Translations under genes and position numbers: made by a program | Assembly (NCBI GenBank): GCA_030950985.1 | Contig: JAUZQM010000138.1 | Span: 1-36,053 of the forward strand | Source: Mariprofundaceae bacterium | GTDB lineage: Bacteria > Pseudomonadota > Zetaproteobacteria > Mariprofundales > Mariprofundaceae | Length of the DNA: 36,053 nt | Direction of reading: 5' to 3' | The notes under the pieces: generated by a model | Seen by the model: the letters and a program-made list of their open reading frames with translations, nothing else | Database searches by the model: none | What the model was told of the DNA's origin: nothing | Shown: positions 1 through 8,614 of the stretch, piece after piece | Position numbering within the stretch: position 1 is the first letter of the stretch | How the letters are laid out: every line of letters begins with the position of its first letter

Positions 1-173
1 AAGTGCGGCTTTAGCCGCGCCTTGATACTTCATTCAGCGTGGCTAAAGCCGCACCTTGATACTTCATTCAGCGTGGCTAAAGCCGCACTTCCAGAGTAAT
101 GAACACAGAGCAATTTTCATTCCCGAAAATCGATTAAAAGACCAAGGAATGACGGCGTGCGTAATATCAGTTA
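1..173 (+). repeat. Intergenic hairpin repeat, copy A (left part cut off by window start)
   Basis: aagtgcggctttagccgcgcc arm at 1-21, then two inverted arms gcgtggctaaagccgcac at 37-54 and 71-90; conserved right flank ending tgcgtaatatcagtta (158-173). Confidence 0.85.
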
Positions 174-183
174 GGAGTAATGT

Positions 184-1512
184 TTGACCCGAGATTTTGC
201 CCAACCTATTCGCGACCATAAGCCTAAATATTCGCCCAAAAAATCGTCTAGTTTCCCCCATTGGAAAAGCCTGTATTCCCGTATTTTGGGGGTAGTGTTA
301 CTCATCATTGTCATCGTAAGCTATACATTTATAAGCGATGATAAAAAACAAGAAGTAAGCTTGCATGAAGAATGGTTGCCTGCCACGGATTTTACTTCAA
401 CCACAACAAAGTCAGCTACGACCATAACAAAGAAAATTCGTTTAAAATCAGGTGATTCTGCCCTTGTTGCCTTAAAAAAACTTGGTTTTTCGTATCAAGA
501 TGTGATGAATATGGGTAAAGCGAGTCAAGCCATCTACTCACTCGCTCATGTCAAAGCTGGACAGCGTTTTGAACGCATTCAAACGCAACACGATGATGAT
601 GTTTGGTATGATGTGGATAGCAAACAGCGTTTACACTTCAAAAAACATGATAACATCTGGCTGGCTAATATGGAGCTTCGCCCGGTATGGCATCGTCAGC
701 ATTACGCCGAAGTCACCATTCACGATAGCTTGTTTTTAGATGCTCGCCGAGCAGATATTGATAGTCGCACCATCATGAATTTGATTGATATGTTTGCTTG
801 GGATATTGATTTTGCCCGTGAATTACGCCGTGGTGATCATTTTCGTATTTTGTATGACAGTGATGAAAACCGTGAGGGCAAACAAATTGGCAGTACGATT
901 TTAGCCGCTGAATTTGTCAATCAAGGTAGAATCTATTCGGCCATGCGTTATACGCTTGCCAAGGGTAAAACTGATTATTATTCGTTTGATGGTAAAAGTT
1001 TACGCAAAACCTATTTGAAAGCACCTGTAAAATTTTCACGGATTTCTTCACGTTTCACGACTGCGCGTAAACATCCTATTTTGGGTTACACGCGCGCGCA
1101 TAAAGGCGTGGATTATGCTGCACCTAAAGGCACACCTATTCATGCGATTGGTGATGGTAGGATAATCTTTGCAGCTTGGAATCGGGGTTATGGGCGTTTG
1201 GTGAAGATTCGTCATACCAATCGCAACCATTCCACCCGTTATGGTCACATGTCTAAATTTGGGCGTGGTATTCACCGTGGTGTCTGGGTGAAACAAGGGC
1301 AAATCATTGGTTATGTTGGTATGTCAGGTTTGGCAACTGGCCCTCATTTACACTTTGAATTTCGGGTGCGTGGTCGAGCAATGAACCCATTAAGTGTGAA
1401 ACATACACCCGCTAAACCTGTGCCAAAATCAAATATACAGGCGTTTAAAATAAGTGTCGAACAGATGAAAAAAACCATGATAGATGCTGTCGAAAAACAG
1501 CGTTGGGGTTGA
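184..1512 (+). CDS. M23 family metallopeptidase (murein DD-endopeptidase-like, OapA/LysM-like N-terminal part)
   Basis: Motifs HKGVDYAAPKGTPIHAIGDG, GYGRLVKIRHTNRNHSTRYGHMSKF and GLATGPHLHFEFR typical of peptidase M23; TTG start with AGGAG upstream; N-terminal TM helix. Confidence 0.9.
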   Translation: MTRDFAQPIRDHKPKYSPKKSSSFPHWKSLYSRILGVVLLIIVIVSYTFISDDKKQEVSLHEEWLPATDFTSTTTKSATTITKKIRLKSGDSALVALKKLGFSYQDVMNMGKASQAIYSLAHVKAGQRFERIQTQHDDDVWYDVDSKQRLHFKKHDNIWLANMELRPVWHRQHYAEVTIHDSLFLDARRADIDSRTIMNLIDMFAWDIDFARELRRGDHFRILYDSDENREGKQIGSTILAAEFVNQGRIYSAMRYTLAKGKTDYYSFDGKSLRKTYLKAPVKFSRISSRFTTARKHPILGYTRAHKGVDYAAPKGTPIHAIGDGRIIFAAWNRGYGRLVKIRHTNRNHSTRYGHMSKFGRGIHRGVWVKQGQIIGYVGMSGLATGPHLHFEFRVRGRAMNPLSVKHTPAKPVPKSNIQAFKISVEQMKKTMIDAVEKQRWG

Positions 1513-1513
1513 T

Positions 1514-2488
1514 ATGACAACAAACAAACAACAATGGCTGACACAAGCTAAAAAAGTCTTTGAGATTGAAATCAATGCCCTTCGAGCGCAACAACATTGC
1601 CTAAATGATGATTTTACCCAAGCCGTTGCTTGTATTTTGGGTTTACAAGGGCGTTTGGTGGTTTTAGGTATGGGAAAATCTGGGATTATTGCTCGAAAAA
1701 TAGCCGCAACCTTTGCCTCCACAGGTACACCTGCTTTTTTTGTCCATGCTGCCGAAGCGCAACATGGTGATTTGGGTATGATTACAGCATCCGATGCCGT
1801 GTTAGCTTTATCGCATAGTGGTGAAACCGATGAGGTTTGTGGTTTATTACCCACCATCAAACGTTTGGGTGCAACATTGATTGCGATTACGGGCAACCCT
1901 CAATCCACCTTAGCAACATTCGCGGATATTGCTCTGGAAGTTCCCGTCAAAGAAGAAGCCTGCCCAATGAATTTAGCACCCACTGCATCGACCACAGCGA
2001 GCTTGGCATTGGGTGATGCTTTGGCAGTAGTTGTCTTAAAACAACGGGGGTTTCGTGAAGAAGATTTTGCCCGCGTTCATCCTGCAGGAAGTTTAGGCAA
2101 AAAGTTAATGACCGTGGGTGAAGTCATGCATTCAGGGGATGCGCTACCGATGGTCGCGAGTTCAGCATCGTTGAAAGAGGCTATTGTGGTCATGAGTCAA
2201 CATCGCTTGGGTGTCACAGGCGTGCAAAATTCAGAGGGTACATTGATAGGCTGCATCAGTGATGGCGATTTGCGGCGCATTTTGGAATCTGGCAACGTTG
2301 ATTTGAATGTTGAAGTCAGCAGCTTGGCACATGCGAACCCTCGAACCATTGAGGCAACGCATTTGGCAAGTGTGGCTGTGTGTGATATGGAAACCTATAA
2401 AGTAACCACACTGTTTATCACCAATGAAAAAAATAAAGTGGTGGGGATTGTTCATCTCCATGACCTTTTACAAGCAGGTATTACATGA
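1514..2488 (+). CDS. kdsD: D-arabinose-5-phosphate isomerase, KpsF/GutQ family (SIS + CBS domains)
   Basis: VVLGMGKSGIIARKIAATFASTGTPAFFVHAAEAQHGDLGMI...LSHSGETDE; CBS pair; followed by kdsC. ATG at 1514 preferred over the upstream in-frame start at 1484. Confidence 0.95.
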   Translation: MTTNKQQWLTQAKKVFEIEINALRAQQHCLNDDFTQAVACILGLQGRLVVLGMGKSGIIARKIAATFASTGTPAFFVHAAEAQHGDLGMITASDAVLALSHSGETDEVCGLLPTIKRLGATLIAITGNPQSTLATFADIALEVPVKEEACPMNLAPTASTTASLALGDALAVVVLKQRGFREEDFARVHPAGSLGKKLMTVGEVMHSGDALPMVASSASLKEAIVVMSQHRLGVTGVQNSEGTLIGCISDGDLRRILESGNVDLNVEVSSLAHANPRTIEATHLASVAVCDMETYKVTTLFITNEKNKVVGIVHLHDLLQAGIT

Positions 2489-3048
2489 AACAAAGTTATA
2501 CAACATTTCCTATGAACGAAGCCAAAGGCATTCGCATGTTGATTTTGGATGTTGATGGTGTGATGACAGCAGGTGATATTTTTCTCACCGACCAAGGCGA
2601 ACAAATCAAAGCCTTCAATGTCCGCGATGGGCATGGCATTAAATTATTGCAACGCTCAGGCATTGAAGTTGCCGTACTGACAGGTCGGACATCGCAAGTG
2701 GTGGAGCATCGCTGTCGTGAACTGGGCATTCAACATGTCATTCAAGGCTGCTTGCGCAAAGGTGATAGTGTTCAAGAATTATGTGAAAAAGCAGGTGTTC
2801 AGCGTTCTGAATGTGCTTATATGGGTGATGATGTGATTGATTTACCTGCGATGGCTTATTGCCATTTATCCTTTGCTCCAGCCGATGCTTATATTGCTGT
2901 CGCCAAAAAAGTGGATTGGGTATCAGGTTTTGCAGGGGGTGCAGGTGCTATTCGACAGGCTTGCGAAGGATTGATGATTGCCAATGAAGCTTGGGATCAA
3001 GTGATGACTCGAACCTATGGTGTTTTTCCTCATGAGAGTGGTTGGTAA
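2485..3048 (+). CDS. kdsC: 3-deoxy-D-manno-octulosonate 8-phosphate phosphatase
   Basis: HAD motif ILDVDGVMTAGDIF, VLTGRTSQVVEHRCRELGI, YMGDDVIDLPAM; overlaps kdsD by 4 bp. Confidence 0.95.
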   Translation: MKQSYTTFPMNEAKGIRMLILDVDGVMTAGDIFLTDQGEQIKAFNVRDGHGIKLLQRSGIEVAVLTGRTSQVVEHRCRELGIQHVIQGCLRKGDSVQELCEKAGVQRSECAYMGDDVIDLPAMAYCHLSFAPADAYIAVAKKVDWVSGFAGGAGAIRQACEGLMIANEAWDQVMTRTYGVFPHESGW

Positions 3049-3076
3049 TACATGTTTTTAACGGGGTCAAAACGAG

Positions 3077-3658
3077 GTGTCTAAAACACTTTCTAGCCTA
3101 TTGAAATGGATTTTTTTGGCCATCTCGTTGATCAGTTTACTTGTTGCAGGGGTGCTGATGTGGTTAGAAGGACAATCAAACACGCATGTATCTCAAACAT
3201 CAAAAACAGAAGCCACATCGACACATGAGGCTGGCACTCAAGTCGAATCACCGTGGATGGTTGAGCGCAAGGGTGACCATGTGCTTTGGCGTTTAAAAGC
3301 AAACCATGCGGAAGAAAATTTAACCAATGTACACTTCACTCAGCCATTTTTGGAACTTTTCAATAAAAAGAATGAAAAAATGACCATAAAAGCACAACAA
3401 GCGACATTGAATACGTTAAGTCGGAATGTGCATTTTCAAGGCAATGTGGTAGTTCATTTTCAAACGTGGACACTGCTTTCTGATACCTTGGATGCTGAAA
3501 ATAGCTCGGGTGATATTTTAGTACCGCAACACTTTATCGCTCACAACCCCACCTCAAGCATCAAAGGACGGGGTTTGCGTATTCACCATGAAAGCCACGA
3601 AATGTGGATTCAACATGATGTTTGGATGCGGCAGCATACAAGTGTCGATAAACCATGA
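3077..3658 (+). CDS. lptC: LPS export ABC transporter periplasmic protein LptC
   Basis: N-terminal TM helix, OstA/LptC-like pattern (MTIKAQQATLNTLSRNVHFQGNVVVHFQTWTLLSDTLD) and position after kdsD-kdsC; GTG start. Confidence 0.8.
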   Translation: MSKTLSSLLKWIFLAISLISLLVAGVLMWLEGQSNTHVSQTSKTEATSTHEAGTQVESPWMVERKGDHVLWRLKANHAEENLTNVHFTQPFLELFNKKNEKMTIKAQQATLNTLSRNVHFQGNVVVHFQTWTLLSDTLDAENSSGDILVPQHFIAHNPTSSIKGRGLRIHHESHEMWIQHDVWMRQHTSVDKP

Positions 3659-3676
3659 TGCTCGATTTATAAATAA

Positions 3677-3777
3677 TTTGATGAAAAAGCAGCGTCATTC
3701 ATAAAGGTGAATATTCTGATCACCTAGAATAGAAGCATTGGAAGACCATGAGCATGAACTCTGCGTAACATCAGTTA
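3677..3777 (+). repeat. Short (about 101 bp) internally deleted version of the intergenic element
   Basis: Starts tttgatgaaaaagcagcgtcat and ends tgcgtaacatcagtta, as in the long copies, but lacks the hairpin core. Confidence 0.6.
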
Positions 3778-3822
3778 TTAATTTTATTGCATGTATCTAT
3801 CAGCATGTAAGAGGGCTTATTA

Positions 3823-4094
3823 ATGCAAGAAGAAATCATCATGCAATGAGACCTTTGGTTGCGAATTCATCTTTCTGAATCTGATTAAATTGATCATATT
3901 CCAGCTTTAGAAGCTATTTTTCAACTGTATAAAAGGATAGATTACATGGCGTCTCGGTGATGCTTGGTATTGAAGGCATGGGCAACCATGATATGCATAG
4001 TGTCTCATTTTTATCATTATCGAGCAGCCTTCCGTTGATTGTGGAAGTGGTTGCTAGCAAGGCTGATATTGAACATGCGATTCAAGTGATTTAA
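3823..4094 (+). pseudogene. DUF190-family protein remnant
   Basis: MQEEIIMQ*DLWLRIHLSESD*IDHIPALEAIFQLYKRIDYM then +frame GVSVMLGIEGMGNHDMHSVSFLSLSSSLPLIVEVVASKADIEHAIQVI*: two in-frame stops and one frameshift; resembles the DUF190 pattern (LRIYxGESD ... GATVLRGIEGFG ... LPIVIEVVD). Confidence 0.65.
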
Positions 4095-4114
4095 TCTGAG
4101 GGGAACATTTATCG

Positions 4115-4798
4115 ATGAAAACTTTTTTTAAGAATATTTATCTTTTTTCAGAATTAAATGATTCGGAATTCGATGCCATTACAGCATTAGCAACGACCCA
4201 GCGTTTTGCAAAACACAATGTGATTGTACAAGAAGGTGAGCAGGGTGAATCGTTATATATTATTCTTGAGGGCTCGGTCAAAATTTCCACTTATTCATGT
4301 GATGGACGTGAAGTAATTTTATCCTTATTGGAACAGGGAGCAATTTTTGGCGAAATGTCGCTTTTAGATAAACGACCACGTTCTGCAAATGTGACCTCAC
4401 TGGAAGCGACAAGAGTTGTGCAAATTCGTCGTAAACATTTTGAGCAACTCTTGCTTAAAATGCCAAGTTTAACGATTAAATTACTCACAGAGGTTGTAAG
4501 TCGCCTACGCAGAACCAGTATTATTTTAGAGCGAATCAGCACGATGGATGTTCCCCATCGTTTATATAGTTATCTGCAAGATTTTTGTGAACGTTTTGGT
4601 GAGTTAAAGGATAAACAGATGCGTGTTCAACTTCCCACGCATCAACTGATTGCGGATCAACTCTCAACTAGCAGAGAAACCATTTCACGTGCTATCAGTT
4701 CGTTAAAGAAAGAAAAAATTATTTGCCCGATTCCCAATAGTCGATCTGTTTGTATTGATATGGATGCTCTTGAAACGCTTTTGTTTTCAATGCAATAA
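4115..4798 (+). CDS. Crp/Fnr family transcriptional regulator
   Basis: cNMP-binding-like N-domain (VIVQEGEQGESLYIILEGSVKI...FGEMSLLDKRPRSANV) and C-terminal HTH (LPTHQLIADQLSTSRETISRAISSLKKEKII). Confidence 0.92.
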   Translation: MKTFFKNIYLFSELNDSEFDAITALATTQRFAKHNVIVQEGEQGESLYIILEGSVKISTYSCDGREVILSLLEQGAIFGEMSLLDKRPRSANVTSLEATRVVQIRRKHFEQLLLKMPSLTIKLLTEVVSRLRRTSIILERISTMDVPHRLYSYLQDFCERFGELKDKQMRVQLPTHQLIADQLSTSRETISRAISSLKKEKIICPIPNSRSVCIDMDALETLLFSMQ

Positions 4799-4932
4799 TT
4801 GATGAGCAAAGCCATTAATTTAGAGGGGCTTTTGCTACACTTCCAATGTCCGTATTGCTTTGATGACATTGCCCCTTCTTTTCAATCGCTTCACCGTTTA
4901 CCTTTCGCACACTTTGATGGCTGGAGAATTGC

Positions 4933-5907
4933 ATGCGTTATGATTGGACTGTAGAAGATATTACAAAATTATTTGAATTGCCTTTTAATGATTTGATATT
5001 TCAGGCGCAACAAGCCCATCGTCGTTACTTCGATGCCAATGAAGTACAACTTTCCACCTTACTTTCGATTAAAACAGGTGGTTGCCCTGAAGATTGTAAA
5101 TATTGCCCGCAATCATCGCGTTACAATACCGATGTTGAATCTGAACTTTTGATGAAAAAAGATGAAGTGATGAAGGCAGCTAAAGCGGCGAAAGAACAAG
5201 GTGCGACACGCTTTTGTATGGGTGCAGCTTGGCGTGAACCCAAAGGGCGCGCGTTTGATTTGGTCTTAGATATGATTCGTGAAGTCAAAAATATGGATAT
5301 GGAAGCTTGCGCGACTTTAGGGATGTTGAATGCCGAGCAAGCACGTAAACTTAAAGATGCAGGCTTGGATTATTACAATCATAATTTAGATTCTGATCCT
5401 GAATTTTACAAAACTATTATTTCAACACGTACCTATGATGAACGTTTGGACACACTTAAAAACGTACGCGCCGAAGGCATGAGCGTGTGCTGTGGCGGCA
5501 TTGTAGGGATGGGCGAAGCGTTAAAAAATCGCGCGGGCATGGTGGCACAATTGGCGCGTATGAACCCACATCCTGAGTCTGTTCCTATCAATATGTTGGT
5601 CAAAGTCGAAGGAACACCAATGGCTGATATCGAAGATTTGGATACCTTTGATTTTATTCGCACCATTGCGGTCGCAAAAATCACCATGCCATCATCCCAT
5701 ATTCGCTTATCCGCAGGGCGTGAAGTGATGTCGGAAGAAATGCAATCCTTGTGTTTCTTGGCTGGAGCAAATTCGATTTTTTATGGTGAAAAACTTCTGA
5801 CTACGGGTAATACTGAAGCCAATCAGGATCAAGCCTTGTTTAAAAAATTAGGCATTCGACCTGAAGAAGCTACAACCCCATCATCTCGCCGTATGGCAAA
5901 TGTTTAA
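4933..5907 (+). CDS. bioB: Biotin synthase
   Basis: Radical SAM CxxxCxxC in [49 protein letters not shown]; characteristic BioB sequence throughout. Confidence 0.98.
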   Translation: MRYDWTVEDITKLFELPFNDLIFQAQQAHRRYFDANEVQLSTLLSIKTGGCPEDCKYCPQSSRYNTDVESELLMKKDEVMKAAKAAKEQGATRFCMGAAWREPKGRAFDLVLDMIREVKNMDMEACATLGMLNAEQARKLKDAGLDYYNHNLDSDPEFYKTIISTRTYDERLDTLKNVRAEGMSVCCGGIVGMGEALKNRAGMVAQLARMNPHPESVPINMLVKVEGTPMADIEDLDTFDFIRTIAVAKITMPSSHIRLSAGREVMSEEMQSLCFLAGANSIFYGEKLLTTGNTEANQDQALFKKLGIRPEEATTPSSRRMANV

Positions 5908-5924
5908 CGACTGATATGAACGCA

Positions 5925-6113
5925 TTTTGATGAAAAAGAAGCGTCATGTGATGCTTAGGAGCTAAATTCAACATGTTTTGGGAGTACGGCTTGAGCCGTG
6001 CCTCCATGTGCTGATTCGGCGCGGCTAAAGCCGTACTTCCAGAGTAATGAATACGTACTAACTTCATTCCCGATTAAAAAAATACGGAATGATGGGATGC
6101 GTAACATCAATAA
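5925..6113 (+). repeat. Intergenic hairpin repeat, copy B (full length, about 190 bp)
   Basis: ttttgatgaaaaagaagcgtcat head; hairpin gggagtacggcttgagccgtgcc...ggcgcggctaaagccgtacttcc (5980-6040); tail tgcgtaacatcaataa. Confidence 0.85.
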
Positions 6114-6130
6114 CTATTAGAGAGGACACT

Positions 6131-7168
6131 ATGCAACGTATTCCCGCAAAATCACCCCAAGCCATTCAAGCTTATGATTTGGTAAACTGCTTGCAGCAAC
6201 GTTTTGTTGATGCTTTGGAAAGCCTTGCTTCATCCTTGGATAGCCAGCAAAGCTTTACGCCAGAAGAGTGGTTTCGTGATGAGGGAACTCATGGTGGTGG
6301 TATTCGTTACGGTACGGCGGATGGTGATATGATTGGCCGTGGATCAGTGAATACATCGCAAGTGCATTACGATGATTTACCTGATAAAAAATTGAGTTCT
6401 GCGAATGCTCTTTCCACGATTATTCACCCTGTACATCCTCATGCGCCTTCGGTGCATATTCACATCAGTTGGACAGAAATGCGCAACGGTGACGCTTATT
6501 GGCGCATTATGGCGGATTTAAACCCTGCGATTGAAAACCCTGAAGCAACTCAGCAATTTTTGAGTGCAATGCAAACGGCGGCTCCTGAAAACAATCAAGA
6601 AGCGATGGCACAAGGCGGGCGTTATTTCTTTATACCTGTGTTAAATCGTCATCGTGGTGTGGCACATTTTTATTTAGAACAATACAACACAGGTGATAAG
6701 ACTAAAGATTTGGCACTGGCGACATCCGTAGGCGAAGCTGCGATTGATACCTACGTTGCAATTCTTCAACAAGCACTGACGCAGCCAGCACATTGTTCAG
6801 ATGCGGATCGAGCGGCGCAATTGGCATATCATACCGTGTATTTTTTCCAAGTTCTGACACTCGATCGGGGTACAACCACAGGACTGTTGGTACACAATCA
6901 AAATGATATCGGTATTTTAGCTTCCTTACCTGCGTATGTGGATAAAGATTTATTGGCATCTTGGATCAAAGATATGCCTGAACCTCAAGAGCAATTATTG
7001 GAAAGCTTGATTGCTGTGTTGCCTGAGACATCACCGTGTTTGATTGATGATGCGGTCAAACAAAAACTCGCGGATGTTGTACGTCAACATTATCGCACAC
7101 ACTCCGGAGCGATTGCCTTACAAGCATCGGGTGATGTGGTTCCCTCCACTGTGAATAATCACAGTTAA
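6131..7168 (+). CDS. hemF: Coproporphyrinogen III oxidase (aerobic, HemF-like, divergent)
   Basis: EEWFRDEGTHGGGIRYG...NTSQVHYDDLP...IIHPVHPHAPSVHIHISWTEMRNGDAYWRIMADLNP...RHRGVAHFYLEQY; ATG at 6131 with GAGGAC upstream. Confidence 0.8.
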   Translation: MQRIPAKSPQAIQAYDLVNCLQQRFVDALESLASSLDSQQSFTPEEWFRDEGTHGGGIRYGTADGDMIGRGSVNTSQVHYDDLPDKKLSSANALSTIIHPVHPHAPSVHIHISWTEMRNGDAYWRIMADLNPAIENPEATQQFLSAMQTAAPENNQEAMAQGGRYFFIPVLNRHRGVAHFYLEQYNTGDKTKDLALATSVGEAAIDTYVAILQQALTQPAHCSDADRAAQLAYHTVYFFQVLTLDRGTTTGLLVHNQNDIGILASLPAYVDKDLLASWIKDMPEPQEQLLESLIAVLPETSPCLIDDAVKQKLADVVRQHYRTHSGAIALQASGDVVPSTVNNHS

Positions 7169-7170
7169 TA

Positions 7171-7359
7171 TATAATGTTACACATAGCATCATTCCGTGA
7201 TCTTTTAATCGAATTTTAGGGATGAACATTGCTGTGTTTTCACTGCTCTGGAAGTGCGGCTTTAGCCGCGCCGAATGAAGTATCAGGGCGCGGCTAAAGC
7301 CACATTTCCTAAGCATGGAATAATCTTTCTTTCTCATCTAAAGTGCGTAACATTAGTTA
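7171..7359 (-). repeat. Intergenic hairpin repeat, copy C (inverted orientation) with both terminal inverted repeats
   Basis: aatgttacaca at left and tgcgtaacatt at right; hairpin ggaagtgcggctttagccgcgcc...ggcgcggctaaagccacatttcc at 7250-7309; revcomp head tctttctttctcatctaaa. Confidence 0.85.
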
Positions 7360-7363
7360 ATAT

Positions 7364-7996
7364 TTAGATGATTTTTTCACTCCAATGGCAATATTCTGAA
7401 ACAGCACAGAGGTGACATTTAGGTTTTCGGGCGGTGCATGTGTATCGCCCATGTAAAATAAGCCAATGATGAGCATACAATAAAAATTCTTTAGGAATGA
7501 CTTTAAGTAAGCCTTTTTCAACGTCCAACGGGGTTTTTCCAGCTGCCAGACCCATACGATTTCCAACACGAAAAATATGGGTGTCCACTCCCATCGTGGG
7601 TTCACCAAACAAAATATTGAGGACTACATTGGCCGTTTTTCGCCCGACACCAGGTAAGGCTTCCAATTCTTTGCGAGTGTTGGGAACATGTCCTTGATGT
7701 TGGTGCACTAAAATTTCGCATGTCTTCAGCAGGTGTTTGGCTTTGCTATGGTAAAGCCCAATGCTTGAAAGATAAGATTCTAGTCTCACCAAGCCCAAAT
7801 CAAGGATAGCTTGAGGGGTGTTGGCAACAGGATAAAGCTTGGCACATGCTTTGTTGACCCCGACATCGGTGGCTTGAGCTGAAAGCAATACAGATGTAAG
7901 CAATTCAAAATTTGAGGTATAATTTAATTCTGTTTTAGGTTCTGGCTCCAATGCACGAAGATGTTCAAACAGAGCTCGAACTTCCGATTTAATCAT
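7364..7996 (-). CDS. nth: Endonuclease III
   Basis: HhH LEALPGVGRKTANVVLNILFG, VDTHIFRVGNRMGL, 4Fe-4S C-X6-C-X2-C-X5-C (CTARKPKCHLCAVSEYC). Confidence 0.97.
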   Translation of the reverse strand: MIKSEVRALFEHLRALEPEPKTELNYTSNFELLTSVLLSAQATDVGVNKACAKLYPVANTPQAILDLGLVRLESYLSSIGLYHSKAKHLLKTCEILVHQHQGHVPNTRKELEALPGVGRKTANVVLNILFGEPTMGVDTHIFRVGNRMGLAAGKTPLDVEKGLLKVIPKEFLLYAHHWLILHGRYTCTARKPKCHLCAVSEYCHWSEKII

Positions 7997-8009
7997 TCTT
8001 TGAGGCTGT

Positions 8010-8513
8010 TTAATTATTCACTTCTTTCAAGGTAAGGGTGACTTGTTGATCGACAATATTCCCTTCAATATTCAGCTTTCGTTCTACCAAGTATACTGTA
8101 TTTCCATCAATTCTTTCAATCTGACCACTGTTTTTACCCATATAATTGCCTTGATGAACCTTGTAACCTTTACCCTGACTATCTTGCACCATAGCAACAC
8201 GTTGATCGCCCATTTTATAGATGCCTACCAAGGATAATGTGCTTAAATCAAAGACTTCTAAAGGTTCACGTTCACGGTCGGAAAGTTTGGATTTTTGGGC
8301 TTTTAATAAGCGTTGTCCGCGTTGAGCAATGGTGCTTAGATACGATGTAAAAGGGTCGCGCAAGTGTTCAAAATCGATGGTTGGTGCTTGCATTTGATGT
8401 TGTCTCGCATCTGGAATGGCTGGCTCAGGTGAATTGCTGGCTTGGGCAATGCCTATTCCCCACCCTGCTCCTACACACAGATAACTTGCTACGATGAACC
8501 ATTTGTAAAGCAT
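8010..8513 (-). CDS. pilP: Type IV pilus assembly lipoprotein PilP
   Basis: RDPFTSYL...LEVFDLSTLSLVGIYKMGDQRVAMVQDSQGKGYKVHQGNYMGKNSGQIERI pattern of PilP; start chosen at MLYKWF. Confidence 0.85.
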   Translation of the reverse strand: MLYKWFIVASYLCVGAGWGIGIAQASNSPEPAIPDARQHQMQAPTIDFEHLRDPFTSYLSTIAQRGQRLLKAQKSKLSDREREPLEVFDLSTLSLVGIYKMGDQRVAMVQDSQGKGYKVHQGNYMGKNSGQIERIDGNTVYLVERKLNIEGNIVDQQVTLTLKEVNN

Positions 8514-8614
8514 ACCGCCTCCGATGACATCAACGCATTTATAATGCCTTGTTGTGCTCAATGATTGAAGAAGCATAAGCGAACGGATAGAGCTTGCAAG
8601 GAAAGGAAATAATC

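Noticed and set aside
7056-7337. 93-aa minus ORF with KCGFSRALILHSARLKPHFQS
   Set aside because: Spans repeat copy C and the antisense 3' end of hemF; no independent coding signal. The similar ORFs at 64-261 and 23596-23814 were rejected for the same reason.
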